Notes: generated by a model from the sequence alone, not told the origin. Shown: positions 42,401 through 51,613, counted from the first letter of the stretch. The stretch is DNA of 64,000 bases from Yponomeuta sedellus (GCA_934045075.1 OW203738.1:3472001-3536000), one strand, 5' to 3'. Program-made: numbers and translations.

Positions 42401-45400
42401 GCAGTTAGGTTTAACATCGGAACGATATCACTGTACCCACATGATTGCAATATTTTTATTTTTAATGCACTAACCCGTGCTAATGAACAAATTTAAAAAC
42501 CTATTTAGGGGCTAGGTAAACCTATTTATAGGTTTTTAAATTTGTTCCTTAGCACGGGTTAGTGCATTAAAAATAAAAATATTGCAATTTAATATGGAGT
42601 TAGCTGACACCCTGTATTAACACATTGGCTACGTTTTACCCAGTGAAAATAAACGTTTATTTCAAATGCGAATGACATTTCTAAATAATAAACTCCAAGA
42701 TATTAATATCTTGATACACCGTAAACAAAATATATCTTTTACGTACATACATACATAACCTCACGCCTGTATCCCAGAGGGGTAGGCAGAGACCAGGGAC
42801 TGCCACTTGCCACGATCCTGACAGATCACCTTCGCTTCATCAACGTTCATATATCTTTTACGTTTGCACAAATACGGAGTATTTTTAGTTTTGTGTATTT
42901 AAATGGTTGTTTTATTGATCCGTGGTAAAATGACAGCGCTAAAGATCTCAGTTGATGAACTACTTCTATGCACGACGTACTTCCGGTTTCGTAGACTCTT
43001 GTTCTATTTTTCCACGAGTCTTGCAAGCCTCCACCAATCCGGACTTGGCCCCCGTGGTGGAGTATGGCCTATACCTTCCTCAGGGAAGAGACCCGTGCCC
43101 TTCGGTCGGGACATAATGGATTGATGATGATGATTGTCAATATGCCCATTGTGTCACTTGAATGTGCCTTTCAGATTGATTCTACATATCTGTTTGCAGG
43201 CTGCGGCAAGACCTTGATAGCAAAGGCCACAGCCAAGGAGGCCCAGATGAGCTTTATCAACCTGGATGTGTCACTGCTCACGGACAAGTGGTACGGTGAG
43301 ACTCAGAAGCTGGCCGCTGCTGTGTTCAGTTTGGCCGTGAAGCTTCAGCCTTGCATTGTGTTTATAGGTAAGTTATCGTCATTTTAATTTTTCATGAAAA
43401 TCATTACATATTTTTATGAGTTTTGTTCTTACAGTCACTCCAACATCACACTGGGGAGGAATAGTGGGCTAGATTGACTGTTATTCTATAGATAGAATAT
43501 AGATAGATGCTTCTAGTGGTACTTAGTTATACTGTAATTAATGAGTCTAATCGCGACTTTTGTATCTGTTAATTGGTAACTAGTTACCTCAATTAACAGA
43601 GACAAGTGGCGACTTCTTGTGTCGGAGGCCAAGACCCACTTTGGGTCGCTGAGCCAGCGGAGTAGGTTACCTTAACTGTAGACGTTTCGCTATTAAAAAT
43701 TAAAACTATGCATGAAAGTCGTTGTTATCTTGTCAGTCGGCAAAGAGTATGGGGTTAAATCGTGTTTAAAATAGTTTTTATAGTTTGAAACAGTGTTTAA
43801 ACACAAAATTTAAACACTTACACTGTCATCAATTAAGACAGGCCTAGTGGGAGACTAATATATATTACTAATCATAAGAAAATTTCACACTCGAACAAAA
43901 GCTAAAGGAAGTACAAATGTCAAGATTGTAGAAAATCCCTTAACTGGTAACATTTGGTTAAGGAATTCTAATGGCAAAATCCATAGGCTTCCCACGCATC
44001 AACGGTTGAATAAACATTTTTATTTTTATTTTTATTTATCGTGTGTACCATTGCCAGACGAGATCGAGTCATTCCTGCGCACGCGCACAGCGCACGACCA
44101 CGAGGCGACGGCCATGATGAAGACCCAGTTCATGTCGCTTTGGGACGGACTCATCACCGACTCCTCCTGCACAGTCATTATTATGGGTGAGTGGACAGTG
44201 CAAAGTGGCACTACAGAGTGCTTAGTGCGAGTTTGACAGATCCAATCGAATAACTTTACTACCGCGTTAATCGAGCATTGAGTATAGTGACTATGAGAAA
44301 GTAACCGTTCGAACTGGCAAAACGCTGTCACAGTACAACTCGCACTCGCGTTTATTCGTGTTTTGGCTGGTAAACGTGTTCACTTCTTAACTTAAACCAT
44401 TACAACTCGCACTCAGCAATTTTAATTTCCATACTTGTCGCTAGGTGGCGCTTCCTCGATGCCATAGGAATATGAGTTTACGTTAACGCGATCGAGTAGT
44501 TAAAAAACTCGCACTAAGCACTCAGAACAGAAAAACGTTAAAAGCACAAAAAAACAAAGTTAAGCATCTCCTTATAGCAGTTAATGATGATCATAAACTT
44601 AATTGCTATAATCATTTGTACAAAGCTGTTGAATTACCAAAAATGGACTAGACAACTTTGATATGGAGAAAAAAGCATTGGCCTTTGCATCTACGTAATG
44701 CGATGATTTATCCAGCGTCCAGTAGCATCTTAACTCACACTAGACGAGTGAAGGGGCCACTCGGATGCTGTAGTGGACATGGTTTTTTAGATGGTGTTTG
44801 TAGGCTTGCCCAGCACCTATACCATCCTGACAGCTAGTGGGACTAGCCCGCAAGTAAGACTAGTCAATACGTGCGGAGCCAACTAAGCCGTGGTTTTCCT
44901 CACGAAGTTTTCCTTCACCGTTAGCGTGTGGTATTGCGACTAGAAATTCGCAAATGTACGTAACTCTGAAATTAAAGTCATTGGTACCTGCCCACACTGG
45001 GGATCGAACCTGAGTCTCTCGCTTGCGAGTGCATTGTTCTAGCCACTGAAAAAAGAAAGAAATAACTCTGAAATTAACTGTAGGTACAGTGCTACACAAT
45101 AAATAAGTCTCGCGGATGTACCTGCGCAGATGACCAAATTTTCGATGTGCGGCAAGTTGATCGACCAATCAGATAGTAGTGACTATTAGTTTGGCAATAT
45201 TAGCGTGAGCGAAAAAGGGAGCGCTACTGCGGCAATCAATTCTGTACCTTAACCGTATCGGTTAAAGGTCATGTTGAATGTACTTAGAGCTTCGGGTACT
45301 TTCGTTACACTTCTTCCTAGTCCGCGCGAACGTAGATTCCCGAAGGGACTTTTATGATGTGTATTACTGTACTGTGAACCAGAGTCAGAGTCTGTGTAGA

Positions 45401-48400
45401 GTGTTGCGTTGGCTGCCCAAGGATTACTGCTAGCTTCCGCATGAGGTTACATACTGGTCGTTTAAATGCATAACGATGTTTGTGCATTTCCGTACCAGGA
45501 GCGACGAATCGGCCGCAGGACTTGGACAAGGCGATCCAGCGTCGTATGCCGGCCACCTTCCACGTGCCCATGCCCAATGAGTCGCAGCGTGAGCGCATCC
45601 TGCGACTCATCATGCGGAACGAGCCCGCCGCGCCCGATGTGAGTGCACCTTTTTTCCTCCATTACTCGGCATATAAAACCTGGAGAAATTTGCCATGCAG
45701 AACGAGTCCGCCGCACCCGATGTGAGTGCACCTTTGTACCTGCCTCAATAACTCAGTATAGTCTGTTAGCTTTTAGAATATACGTCGGGCTCTAGAGTAG
45801 GCTTCGGTTTTCGCTTAAAGGACACGAGTGTGATACTACTTCCTGCTTTTTATAAAACTTTTCTTCACTAGTTTGAAAAGTTATGTAAAGTTACTGTCAT
45901 ATTAGTTCCAATATTTCTATTACACAAATATATCTGATTCTATCCGATAGTTGCCGAGGTATATTCTAAAAGCTAACAGACTGTACACGACACGTGGAAA
46001 GTCTGCCATGCGGAACAAGTCCGCCGCGCCCGATGTGATTGCACCTTTGTACTTGCATTGCTCGGCTTATAATACATGGAGAAATTTGCCATGCGGAATG
46101 AGTCCCGCTGCTCGATGTGAGTGAGACTATATAGGGCCTAGCAAAAGTTGGTAACAATAATTTCGGGGGGTCAAATACTATTTGACACGCATCTCATTTA
46201 AGTGTTTTTTTTTATAGATAGATAGAGAATACTTTATTGCTCAACCAGAAAAAAAGAATTACAATCATGACACTTTGTTACTTATACTTAATAATACTTT
46301 ATCTTGTACAACATTGTTGTCACACTTCATACTAATATTATAAGTACAGATACAGGCTTGCGATACAGGCTTGCCAAGTGTGGGGCCGCAGTGAAAAATG
46401 TATCGCTAAATATCGTAAAGAATACTGTAAATATCTCGATTTAAGACCGTCCCCTATGCTGATACTCTGTTATATCGCACTTATAGTTAAATAAATTTAT
46501 CATTTTCTTAATTTTTTTTTTCAAAGGCGAAAGTTTGTGAGTGTGTATGTTGTTACTTCTTCACTATAAACGGCTGGAGCAATATTAGGGAAATTTGGTA
46601 TGGAGTTAGCTGACACCCTGAGTGCTTGGTGCGAGTTTGACAGATCCAATCGAATAACTTTACTACCGCGTTAATCGAGCTGTATCGTAGACATCGGCGG
46701 GAACGGGCAGATGTGAAGGCGTTTAATGAAAATCGTTTGTGCGATCAAATAAAAATGAAGGAAAATATAATTTTCATGTGCGTATTACATTTTTCACAGC
46801 CATGACAGCAACAATCAAAAAAGACCAAATAAAATCGTTTTCCTTTTCCAATAAAAAAAATCTATGGTGGCCAGCGAGCCGCGATGACGTGCCATGCGGC
46901 CAGTACGCTGCTGCAGTCCTGAACACGAGCATTGAGTAGTGAGTATGAGTAAGTTAACCGTTGGAACTGGCAAAACGCTTTCGCAGTACAACTCGCACTC
47001 GCGTTTATTCGTGTTTTGGCTGGTAAACGTGTTCAATTCTCAACGTAAACCAGTTGTAAAACTCGCACTCAGCAATTTTAACTTCCATACTTGTCGCTAG
47101 GTGGCGCTTCCTCGATGCCATAGAAATATGTGTTTACGTTAACGCGATCGAGTAGTTAAAAAATTCGCACTAAGCACTCTGGCTTAACACAGGCTACGTT
47201 TAACTGCGGAAAAATATCTTATTCCCTCATCAACCGCGGGACACAGCTAGTCGTGAATAAATACCAATTTGCCTTCTTTCCCAGATCGACTACAAGCGTT
47301 TGGCGACAGCCACAGAAGGCTTCTCGGGCTCGGATTTGCACGAGCTGTGTCGACAGGCGGCCGTTTACCGAGTGAGGGACTTGGCGCGGGAACAGATGGC
47401 GCGAGACAGTGCAGAGGCTGAACAGGTATCCTACTATATAACATAGCATCACATTTAAGAAAGAAAGACATTTATTGGAACAAATTAAAACATGATTATA
47501 TTATATTCTTTTTAATGCACTAACTCGTGCTAAGGACAATTTTAAAAACCTATTTAGAGGCTAAAAATTCCACCCATGCCGAGACTCGAACCCGCGACCT
47601 CTGGCTATCCGTGCCAGCGCTCTTCCAACTGAGCTAATGGGCGACTCACCGGCATCAGTGAAATTTCGAACCTCTTTGTATTACGTACATAGGTTAAATA
47701 GGTTTTTAAAATTGTCCTTAGCACGGGTTAGTGCATTAAAAAGAATATAATCATGTGGGTACAGCGATATCATTCCGATGAAACCTAACTGCAAAGTAGG
47801 TACTCGGGGCTGCAAGTGGTGCAAATTACTTCAGCCAGATGTCGCTGCCTGTACGGAGAGTATTCTAAAGAGGTCCGAAATTTCACTGATGCTGGTGAGT
47901 CGGCCTTTGGCTCAGTTGGGAGAGCGCTGGCACGGTTAGCCAAAGGTTGCGGATTCGAGTCCCGGCATGGGTGGAATTTTTAGCCTCTAAATAGGTTTTT
48001 AAAATTAACACATCACAGAAAAGAAAAGGCATACAACTCATACATAGATAACAAGAAAAAATCACAAATACATGATAGGGCAGGGCAAACTCAGAGCGTA
48101 TATCCTGTGGTGTGTCAATGTTGCCAAAGGGTAGCTGACTCAGCGTTGTGCTGAGGGTGTGAGCCCTCAGCGCTGGTTTTCAGTCAGTGCCCTCAGTGTA
48201 TATTACGAGGTGGTGCGTAAAGGCTATATTACACCTGGGCAACACTGTGCGGCATTGCGGCATGCCACAAGGCCGCATTCTACAAAATAAAAAATTTCGC
48301 ACATTGTGGCAAGAACCGTGCGGCATGGCAACACCTTGCGTCATGTGGCAGACTGTCGCAGACTTGTATCCAGGCACAATGGATTCCATGCGGCATTTTT

Positions 48401-49669
48401 CGTGCGACATTGACATTCTGTTAAAGTTTTTAAATAAGGCACCATTGTCTGCTTTAATTTTTGTTAGTAAACTAGTATGTGGGCCATTCTGAAGTAATCT
48501 TCTTTCCACCAAACGTTTCTTCTTCCGTTGTTTAGCTGCATGGCTTAGTACTAAATAAGCAGCTGCTAAAGTTACTTATTCAGCCATATTTTATGGTGTA
48601 TTCCTTTGATCAAACAAGTAGGTAAACCAGAAACACTCCATAAACATCACAATGCTTTGGAAATTATCTAGGCACGTTGTCGCCTTGGCGTAATATAGGC
48701 TACCGTATGCCACATATGCCGCAAACTTTAGCATGCGTCAAGGTGCCGCTTGCCACAATATGTAGCATGCGGCATTGTCGCACGTTGTTGCCTCGGCGTA
48801 AACGAGCCTTAACAATTTAAAATAAGAACAATATGTATTACTATACGTATTTATGAAGGTGTATATTATAAGAAAGTGGTTAAGTAAATAATCTCTAAAA
48901 TAAATATACTAAAATAAAAATAATATGATGACAGGCAAGGAACTGTGACCATGTCCTGTTAGAGGAAAAAAGAGCTGGCACTTCACGGACATCACCACCC
49001 ATACATACAAGCACATACATTGCTTCTGGTCCCACACTAGGATCCTTCTAATATTATAACTTATGATTTCTCGTACACTAACAAGCTGTTAATCTAGTGT
49101 ACATGACCGTCCCGTGACTACCGCTAGTCGGTTTTTTTCCGAGCGCTTCCGTCCTTTGCAAGGTACATTAAGCCGTTGGTGCCGGCTGTCATGTAATGGC
49201 CGTCGTTAAGCCATGTGAGATGGCCTTATGGGCGGCTTCATAACTTCTGACAGTAAGGCCCGCCACTGTCTTAAAATCCTCTACCAACCCGGATTTGGCC
49301 CTCGTCGTGGAGTATGGCCTAACCATTCTGCGATGCAGGAAGAGACCCGTGCCCCAGCAGTGGGGACTTACAAGGGTTGATATCGATTTAGCTTATATTA
49401 CATTTCTTAACTCGTTAGGTAAGACGTGAGAGCGACTGACCCTCAGGGTAAGTTACTACTTCACTCACTCACTCACTCACTAATTGCATTTCCCTCCTCA
49501 GCCAAAGAAACCCACCAAGCCGACCACAGAATCGGACTCGGACGACGAATACGTGGACGCAGTCCGTCCCATCACGATGGACGACCTGAAGGCGTCCCTC
49601 TCCAAGCAGAAGGAGTCCAAGATCCAGTGCGGGACCCTCGCGCCGAACCTCCGGATAGAACTGGACTAG
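36255..49669 (+). CDS. ATAD1: ATAD1/Msp1 outer mitochondrial membrane AAA ATPase, 8 exons
   Basis: Exons 36255-36424, 38277-38373, 41038-41182, 43200-43367, 44058-44186, 45499-45638, 47285-47425 and 49502-49669 total 1158 nt, about 385 aa; every junction is GT-AG and in frame. One N-terminal membrane helix (about 12-34), then the AAA domain: Walker A GPPGCGKT (135-142), Walker B with DEIE (194-197), sensor 1 GATNRP (237-242), arginine fingers RR (251-252), GFSGSDL (295-301), then an acidic linker and C-terminal helix. Family knowledge: Msp1/ATAD1 hexamers extract mislocalised tail-anchored proteins from mitochondrial and peroxisomal outer membranes; the Drosophila orthologue is nmd. All catalytic residues are present, so the gene looks intact. 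Confidence 0.96.
36956..37042 (-). mobile_element. LINE 3' end (RTE-like)
   Basis: 'gggctatattagtccactgc', 'tgagcgccatagcgcaaggc'. In ATAD1 intron 1. Confidence 0.65.
37050..38270. other. ATAD1 intron 1, 3' part
   Basis: AT-rich; no further gene or repeat end recognised. Confidence 0.4.
38277..38373 (+). CDS. ATAD1: ATAD1 exon 2
   Basis: Acceptor cttccag|AGC, donor TAGT|gtgagt. Encodes [20 protein letters not shown] then [13 protein letters not shown], equivalent to the family's 'LSEYEMSIAAHLV' segment. The GLDGKHAVG stretch looks a little longer than in human ATAD1 as I recall it. Confidence 0.9.
38868..39035 (+). mobile_element. LINE 3' end (RTE-like)
   Basis: Frame segments [20 protein letters not shown] and [20 protein letters not shown] are readable: the C-terminus of a lepidopteran RTE-like protein. 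In ATAD1 intron 2. Confidence 0.75.
39138..39360 (+). repeat. Repeat B copy (sense)
   Basis: 'ttttttccgagcgcttccgt' to 'cctctgggaagagaaccgtg'. Confidence 0.8.
39653..39959 (-). mobile_element. SINE-A head-to-head dimer with a single TSD
   Basis: TSD ataagcgtctta at 39641-39652 and 39960-39971. Antisense copy from the 3' tail to the tRNA head (about 39653-39805), then a sense copy from 'taatacagagaatag' to 'aataggttttta'. The two tRNA-like parts can pair over about 130 bp. Confidence 0.92.
40592..40807 (+). mobile_element. Non-autonomous Helitron, near complete
   Basis: Starts TCACACTAATATTATAAAGG, has 'aggcgaaagtttgtgagtg', 3' hairpin ccgcggtaacaccgcgg and ends CTTAGT. No inverted repeats, as expected for Helitrons. 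Confidence 0.85.
40915..40995 (+). repeat. Repeat E 3' end with (CT)n
   Basis: (tctctc)n, 'gagagaaggcctgtgctctg', 'cagtagcacgtttataggct'. About 45 bp before ATAD1 exon 3. Confidence 0.7.
41038..41182 (+). CDS. ATAD1: ATAD1 exon 3 (AAA start, first half of Walker A)
   Basis: Acceptor actccag|GTG, donor CCAG|gtatag. Encodes [30 protein letters not shown] and [12 protein letters not shown]. The Walker A loop is split by the intron. Confidence 0.95.
41236..41370 (+). mobile_element. LINE-F fragment, sense
   Basis: Readable [20 protein letters not shown] then [17 protein letters not shown]. Directly followed by a SINE-C head. In ATAD1 intron 3. Confidence 0.8.
41371..41672 (+). mobile_element. 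SINE-C, ending in a palindrome
   Basis: tRNA-like head with A-box 'tagctcagtgggtagaacc' and B-box 'ggttcgatacc', body 'ggaaaacatcgtgaggaaac'. Then arms 41604-41635 / 41640-41672 that are inverted copies of the 'gcccagcacctatact' segment. Confidence 0.75.
41793..41875. repeat. Single arm of the 'cgctgccgaaacgtcggg' MITE family
   Basis: Same as the right arm of 49864-50412. Confidence 0.7.
42097..42655 (+). mobile_element. Helitron interrupted by a SINE-A
   Basis: Helitron 5' part 42097-42183 ('actaatattataaa', 'ctggagcgattttaatacaa') resumes at 42599 ('gttagctgacaccctg'). The break is an insertion with a 14 bp TSD. Confidence 0.8.
42184..42584 (+). mobile_element. SINE-A, inverted copy of a tandem dimer, 401 bp
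   Basis: TSD caatttaatatgga at 42170-42183 and 42585-42598. Starts TTTAAAAACCTATTTAGAGG (antisense), runs through a whole antisense unit and into the 3' tail of a second upstream unit. It then flips (about 42515) to a sense 3' end 'ggtttttaaatttgttcctt...gcattaaaaataaaaat'. Confidence 0.92.
42755..42850 (-). mobile_element. LINE-F 3' tail fragment
   Basis: 'cctcacgcctgtatcccaga' to 'caccttcgcttcatcaacgt'. Confidence 0.75.
43028..43130 (+). repeat. Repeat B 3' part
   Basis: 'cctccaccaatccggacttg' to 'gacataatggattgatgatg'. About 70 bp before ATAD1 exon 4. Confidence 0.75.
43200..43367 (+). CDS. ATAD1: ATAD1 exon 4 (Walker A lysine to Walker B)
   Basis: Acceptor ttgcag|GCT, donor ATAG|gtaagt. 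Encodes [40 protein letters not shown] and KLQPCIVFI. The pore-loop segment KWYGE is intact. Confidence 0.96.
44058..44186 (+). CDS. ATAD1: ATAD1 exon 5 (Walker B acids)
   Basis: Acceptor tgccag|ACG, donor ATGG|gtgagt. Encodes [20 protein letters not shown] then [15 protein letters not shown]. The catalytic glutamate of DEIE is present. A Harbinger-like MITE sits 30 bp after the donor. Confidence 0.96.
44217..44522. mobile_element. Harbinger-like MITE-H, copy 3
   Basis: Perfect CAG target duplication (44214-44216, 44523-44525). Same termini as copies 1, 2 and 4; begins 30 bp after the ATAD1 exon 5 donor. Confidence 0.88.
44685..45060 (-). mobile_element. SINE-C, colinear antisense copy
   Basis: Whole order preserved: tail 'gcgatgatttatccagcgtc' to antisense B-box 'gggatcgaacc' and 'ctctcgcttgcgagtgcatt'. 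Reference copy for this family. Confidence 0.8.
45499..45638 (+). CDS. ATAD1: ATAD1 exon 6 (sensor 1, arginine fingers)
   Basis: Acceptor taccag|GAG, donor CGAT|gtgagt. Encodes [20 protein letters not shown] and [20 protein letters not shown]. The last 28 nt and the donor are repeated three more times downstream (about 45694, 46007, 46090). Confidence 0.95.
45611..46130 (+). repeat. Tandem copies of ATAD1 exon 6 end and splice donor (83 bp x4)
   Basis: 'catgcggaacgag' starts at 45611 (real exon), 45694, 46007 and 46090. Spacing is 83 bp for pairs 1-2 and 3-4. Between 2 and 3 it is 313 bp because a 225 bp MITE (45759-45983) has inserted. Units 2 and 4 keep a gtgagt donor; unit 3 has gtgatt. 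Read-through from exon 6 meets a stop at 45723-45725. Confidence 0.9.
45759..45983. mobile_element. TA-target MITE (MITE-D), 225 bp
   Basis: Termini TAGTCTGTTAGCTTTTAGAA / ...CTAAAAGCTAACAGACTG flanked by TA. Inserted between unit 2 and unit 3 of the ATAD1 exon 6 duplication, so it is younger than the duplication. Confidence 0.85.
46621..47178. mobile_element. Harbinger-like MITE-H, copy 4, inside a Helitron
   Basis: CTG target duplication (46618-46620, 47179-47181) that matches the intact Helitron sequence 'acaccctgg' in other copies. Itself split by an LTR-like insertion. Confidence 0.88.
46681..46925. mobile_element. Solo LTR-like insertion, 245 bp, inside MITE-H
   Basis: TGTATCGTAGACA ... 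CCTGAACA with 5 bp target duplication cgagc (46676-46680, 46926-46930). Contains several AATAAA. No coding region. Confidence 0.75.
47285..47425 (+). CDS. ATAD1: ATAD1 exon 7 (sensor 2 helix)
   Basis: 47 codons in phase 0: [40 protein letters not shown]. Acceptor tttcccag|ATC, donor CAG|gtatcc. Confidence 0.95.
47494..48001 (-). mobile_element. SINE-A, inverted multi-unit copy, about 508 bp
   Basis: Near-TSD aaattaaaaca / aaattaacaca. Antisense unit (47505-47697), then a switch to sense at 'aggttaaataggtttttaaa', then a 3' tail running straight into the leader of a second sense unit that ends 'aataggtttttaaaatt'. Confidence 0.88.
48221..48809. mobile_element. MITE-like element rich in GCGGCAT
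   Basis: Imperfect terminal inverted repeats (aggctatattacacctggg / ...cctcggcgtaaacgagcct) flanked by TAA/TAA, a TWA target as in PIF/Harbinger elements. 'gcggcat' or 'atgccgc' recurs many times. In ATAD1 intron 7. Confidence 0.65.
49100..49385 (+). repeat. Repeat B copy (sense)
   Basis: 'cgtcccgtgactaccgctag' to 'cagtggggacttacaagggt'. About 115 bp before ATAD1 exon 8. Confidence 0.8.
49502..49669 (+). CDS. ATAD1: ATAD1 exon 8 (C-terminus, stop)
   Basis: Acceptor ctcctcag|CCA. Acidic linker [12 protein letters not shown], then [20 protein letters not shown] and ending RIELD with TAG at 49667-49669. The C-terminal helix matches the family's 'IRPVQQQDLHRAIEKMKKSK' position. Confidence 0.93.
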   Translation, partial: PKKPTKPTTESDSDDEYVDAVRPITMDDLKASLSKQKESKIQCGTLAPNLRIELD

Positions 49670-49863
49670 GGACACGCCCCGGGGTTGCGTGCTGGTTAGC
49701 TGTATTGAGACCGGATTGGAAAGTTGAACGCTAATTCTGAGTCCAGGGAGCTGATTCTCGCCCATGCGATTTGAAAGCGTAGACGCAAAATATTCGAAGG
49801 CTGTCGCATAAAAATAAGCTAAGATAATATTTCTTAATGATTCGCGATACTCATACATAGTTG

Positions 49864-50412
49864 TATATTAAACGGGTCAAATCGCGATTATTTTTGAGAT
49901 AAAACGTAATTACCTTATTTCCTGACGTTTCGGCAGCGTTACAGTTGCCGTGGTCTCGGGTAGACTGAAGTGGCGCGTACAGAGTAAAGAGGACTTGAGA
50001 AAAGATGGTCAGAGTGGAGTTTTTTTCCCGCTGCCTTTTTCTCCCCTACACTACGGCACGAAGGCAGCGGCTTTCACTTTCATGTTACATTGTACTTTGA
50101 AATTCAGCAAACAGAATGTAAATTCTTTACCTTGAAATAAATTGAATTGAATTGAATAGTCAATTATTGTGGGTAGTCACTATTATTTTTTCGCAGCTGG
50201 CCGACACACAAAACTCACTACTTCAACGGACCGGTCCGGTGATAAGGCGCGTGACTTGTGATTACTTAGCACTGGATTCCACGTACTTGAAAACTTGAAA
50301 CCATCGTCTCTGTTGAAATTCTTGTGTTTTTTTTTAACGCTGCCGAAACGTCGGGAAATAAGGTAATTACGTTTTACCTAATAAATAATCGCGATTTGAC
50401 CCGTTTAATATA
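49864..50412. mobile_element. MITE-like element in the ATAD1 3' region, 549 bp
   Basis: Arms 49864-49945 ('aaacgggtcaaatcgcgatt' ... 'gacgtttcggcagcg') and 50338-50412 are inverted copies. The interior carries the candidate poly(A) signal. Confidence 0.75.
50136..50141 (+). terminator. Candidate ATAD1 poly(A) signal AATAAA
   Basis: AATAAA about 470 nt after the stop, inside a MITE-like insertion (49864-50412). Not verified; an earlier near-match 'aataaa'-like AT-rich run lies near 49810. Confidence 0.3.
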
Positions 50413-50614
50413 CTACTAAGATAAGATAACTCGACAGAGTTATTAGACATTTATTTTCTCTTTCGGATTCAATCTAGCATGGCGTTCAGAATACAGAATT
50501 TGGCTGTCGCTCGACTTTTTATGTAGGATTTCAAGTCATAGGCCTTATTCGGATTATTTGCTAATGAAGTGAGAAGAGGCTCCCTAGGCTAATGCTTACA
50601 AAAAACACGATTTC

Positions 50615-50720
50615 TCTCGCGCCGCACCTCGATAGAACTAGATTAGGGACACGCCCCGAGGTTGCATGCTGGTTGATTTGAGAACGGATTGGAAAGCCAA
50701 GCGCTAATGCTGGGTCCTGG
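50615..50720 (+). pseudogene. Partial copy of ATAD1 terminal exon end
   Basis: 'ctagattagggacacgccc' and flanking 100 bp repeat, with substitutions, the end of ATAD1 exon 8, its stop codon and early 3' UTR (49635-49745). A shorter echo of the same unit ('ctaatcattacaaaaaaac') follows at 50723. No coding potential. Confidence 0.8.
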
Positions 50721-50924
50721 CCTAATCATTACAAAAAAACATGACTCCGGATAGGAACACTTCTTATTTTCAATCTAGAAGCTTCATCGGTGTGAATCTA
50801 TGTGGATATATTACAATGCCATAAGTCAAGGCTGTGTCAAGTTTGTTTAAATATTTTTTGCATCAAAACCTAGTAACTTACATGAGTCTCCACAATTTGT
50901 TTAGTTTTCATCGATACGGTAGCG

Positions 50925-51190
50925 GAGCGTTTAAAAGCGGGCCTCACATTCGTCCCGTTGTGGGTTCTAATCTCGGCATGCTCTTTATTTTCGAAGTTAC
51001 GTAGATTTGTGAAGTTAGAATATGAGCATCACTCGCTAACAGCGAAGGAAAACATCGTGAGAAAACCCGAGAGACTAAGGTGTTCACACCGCTTGAAATT
51101 GCTAATCCGCGGTGGGACGCGAAGTGATTAAGCCCAAATTCTCTCTCTGAACCCAGTGACCAGTAGTAGGACGTATATGGGCTGCATAGA
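50925..51190 (+). mobile_element. tRNA-like SINE with repeat E tail
   Basis: 'ggtagcggagcgtttaaaag', B-box-like 'gggttctaatc', then 'ggaaaacatcgtgagaaaac', 'gaaattgctaatccgcggtg', 'agtaggacgtatatgggct'. This suggests the E tail can be joined to a tRNA-like head. Confidence 0.6.
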
Positions 51191-51613
51191 GATAAAGTTG
51201 TGTTGCCATCAGGAATATTTACGCACCAAACTAAGTTTGTATGGGATTTCAGCTTTCCACGATTTGTCTGGGTTTCACCATACAGTGCCATACAGAGACA
51301 TGGCTCTGTATGGCGAAGTGAGGGTGGTTCAGTGCATATTAGATCCTTGGACCCGCCCTTCCATTACGTAACCGTCCTCTCTATCGAGTTAGACGTCTCC
51401 AAGGTGTCAAAATATGTATGCATTTGACAGCTGGAGAGCTTAGAAAAGCTCAAATCAACGTCACTCAACTCAGTGGATACTTACGTAATAGAACCTCTGG
51501 TGTATTTCGTGGAGTAATTACAGGCAATAATTCTCGAACAGTTTCATTCCTATGCCGTTTCGATCAGTGGCCTTTCGTTCAGCCATTTTTACTAGTATAA
51601 AGTGACGCCCCAA

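Larger units (their letters stand above)
46319..47251 (+). mobile_element. Helitron with two insertions
   Basis: 5' 'tcacacttcatactaatatt', then about 180 bp of other sequence, 'aggcgaaagtttgtgagtgt', 'gagttagctgacaccctg', then MITE-H, then 'gcttaacacaggctacgttt' and terminal CTAGT. Ends 33 bp before ATAD1 exon 7. Confidence 0.8.

Noticed and set aside
45480..45725. Longer exon 6 of ATAD1 ending at 45725
   Set aside because: It only reads past the consensus donor into the duplicated unit; the family protein continues with exon 7.
48187..48512. Overlapping 101 and 110 aa frames on both strands
   Set aside because: They lie wholly within the GCGGCAT-rich MITE-like element; no homology recognised.
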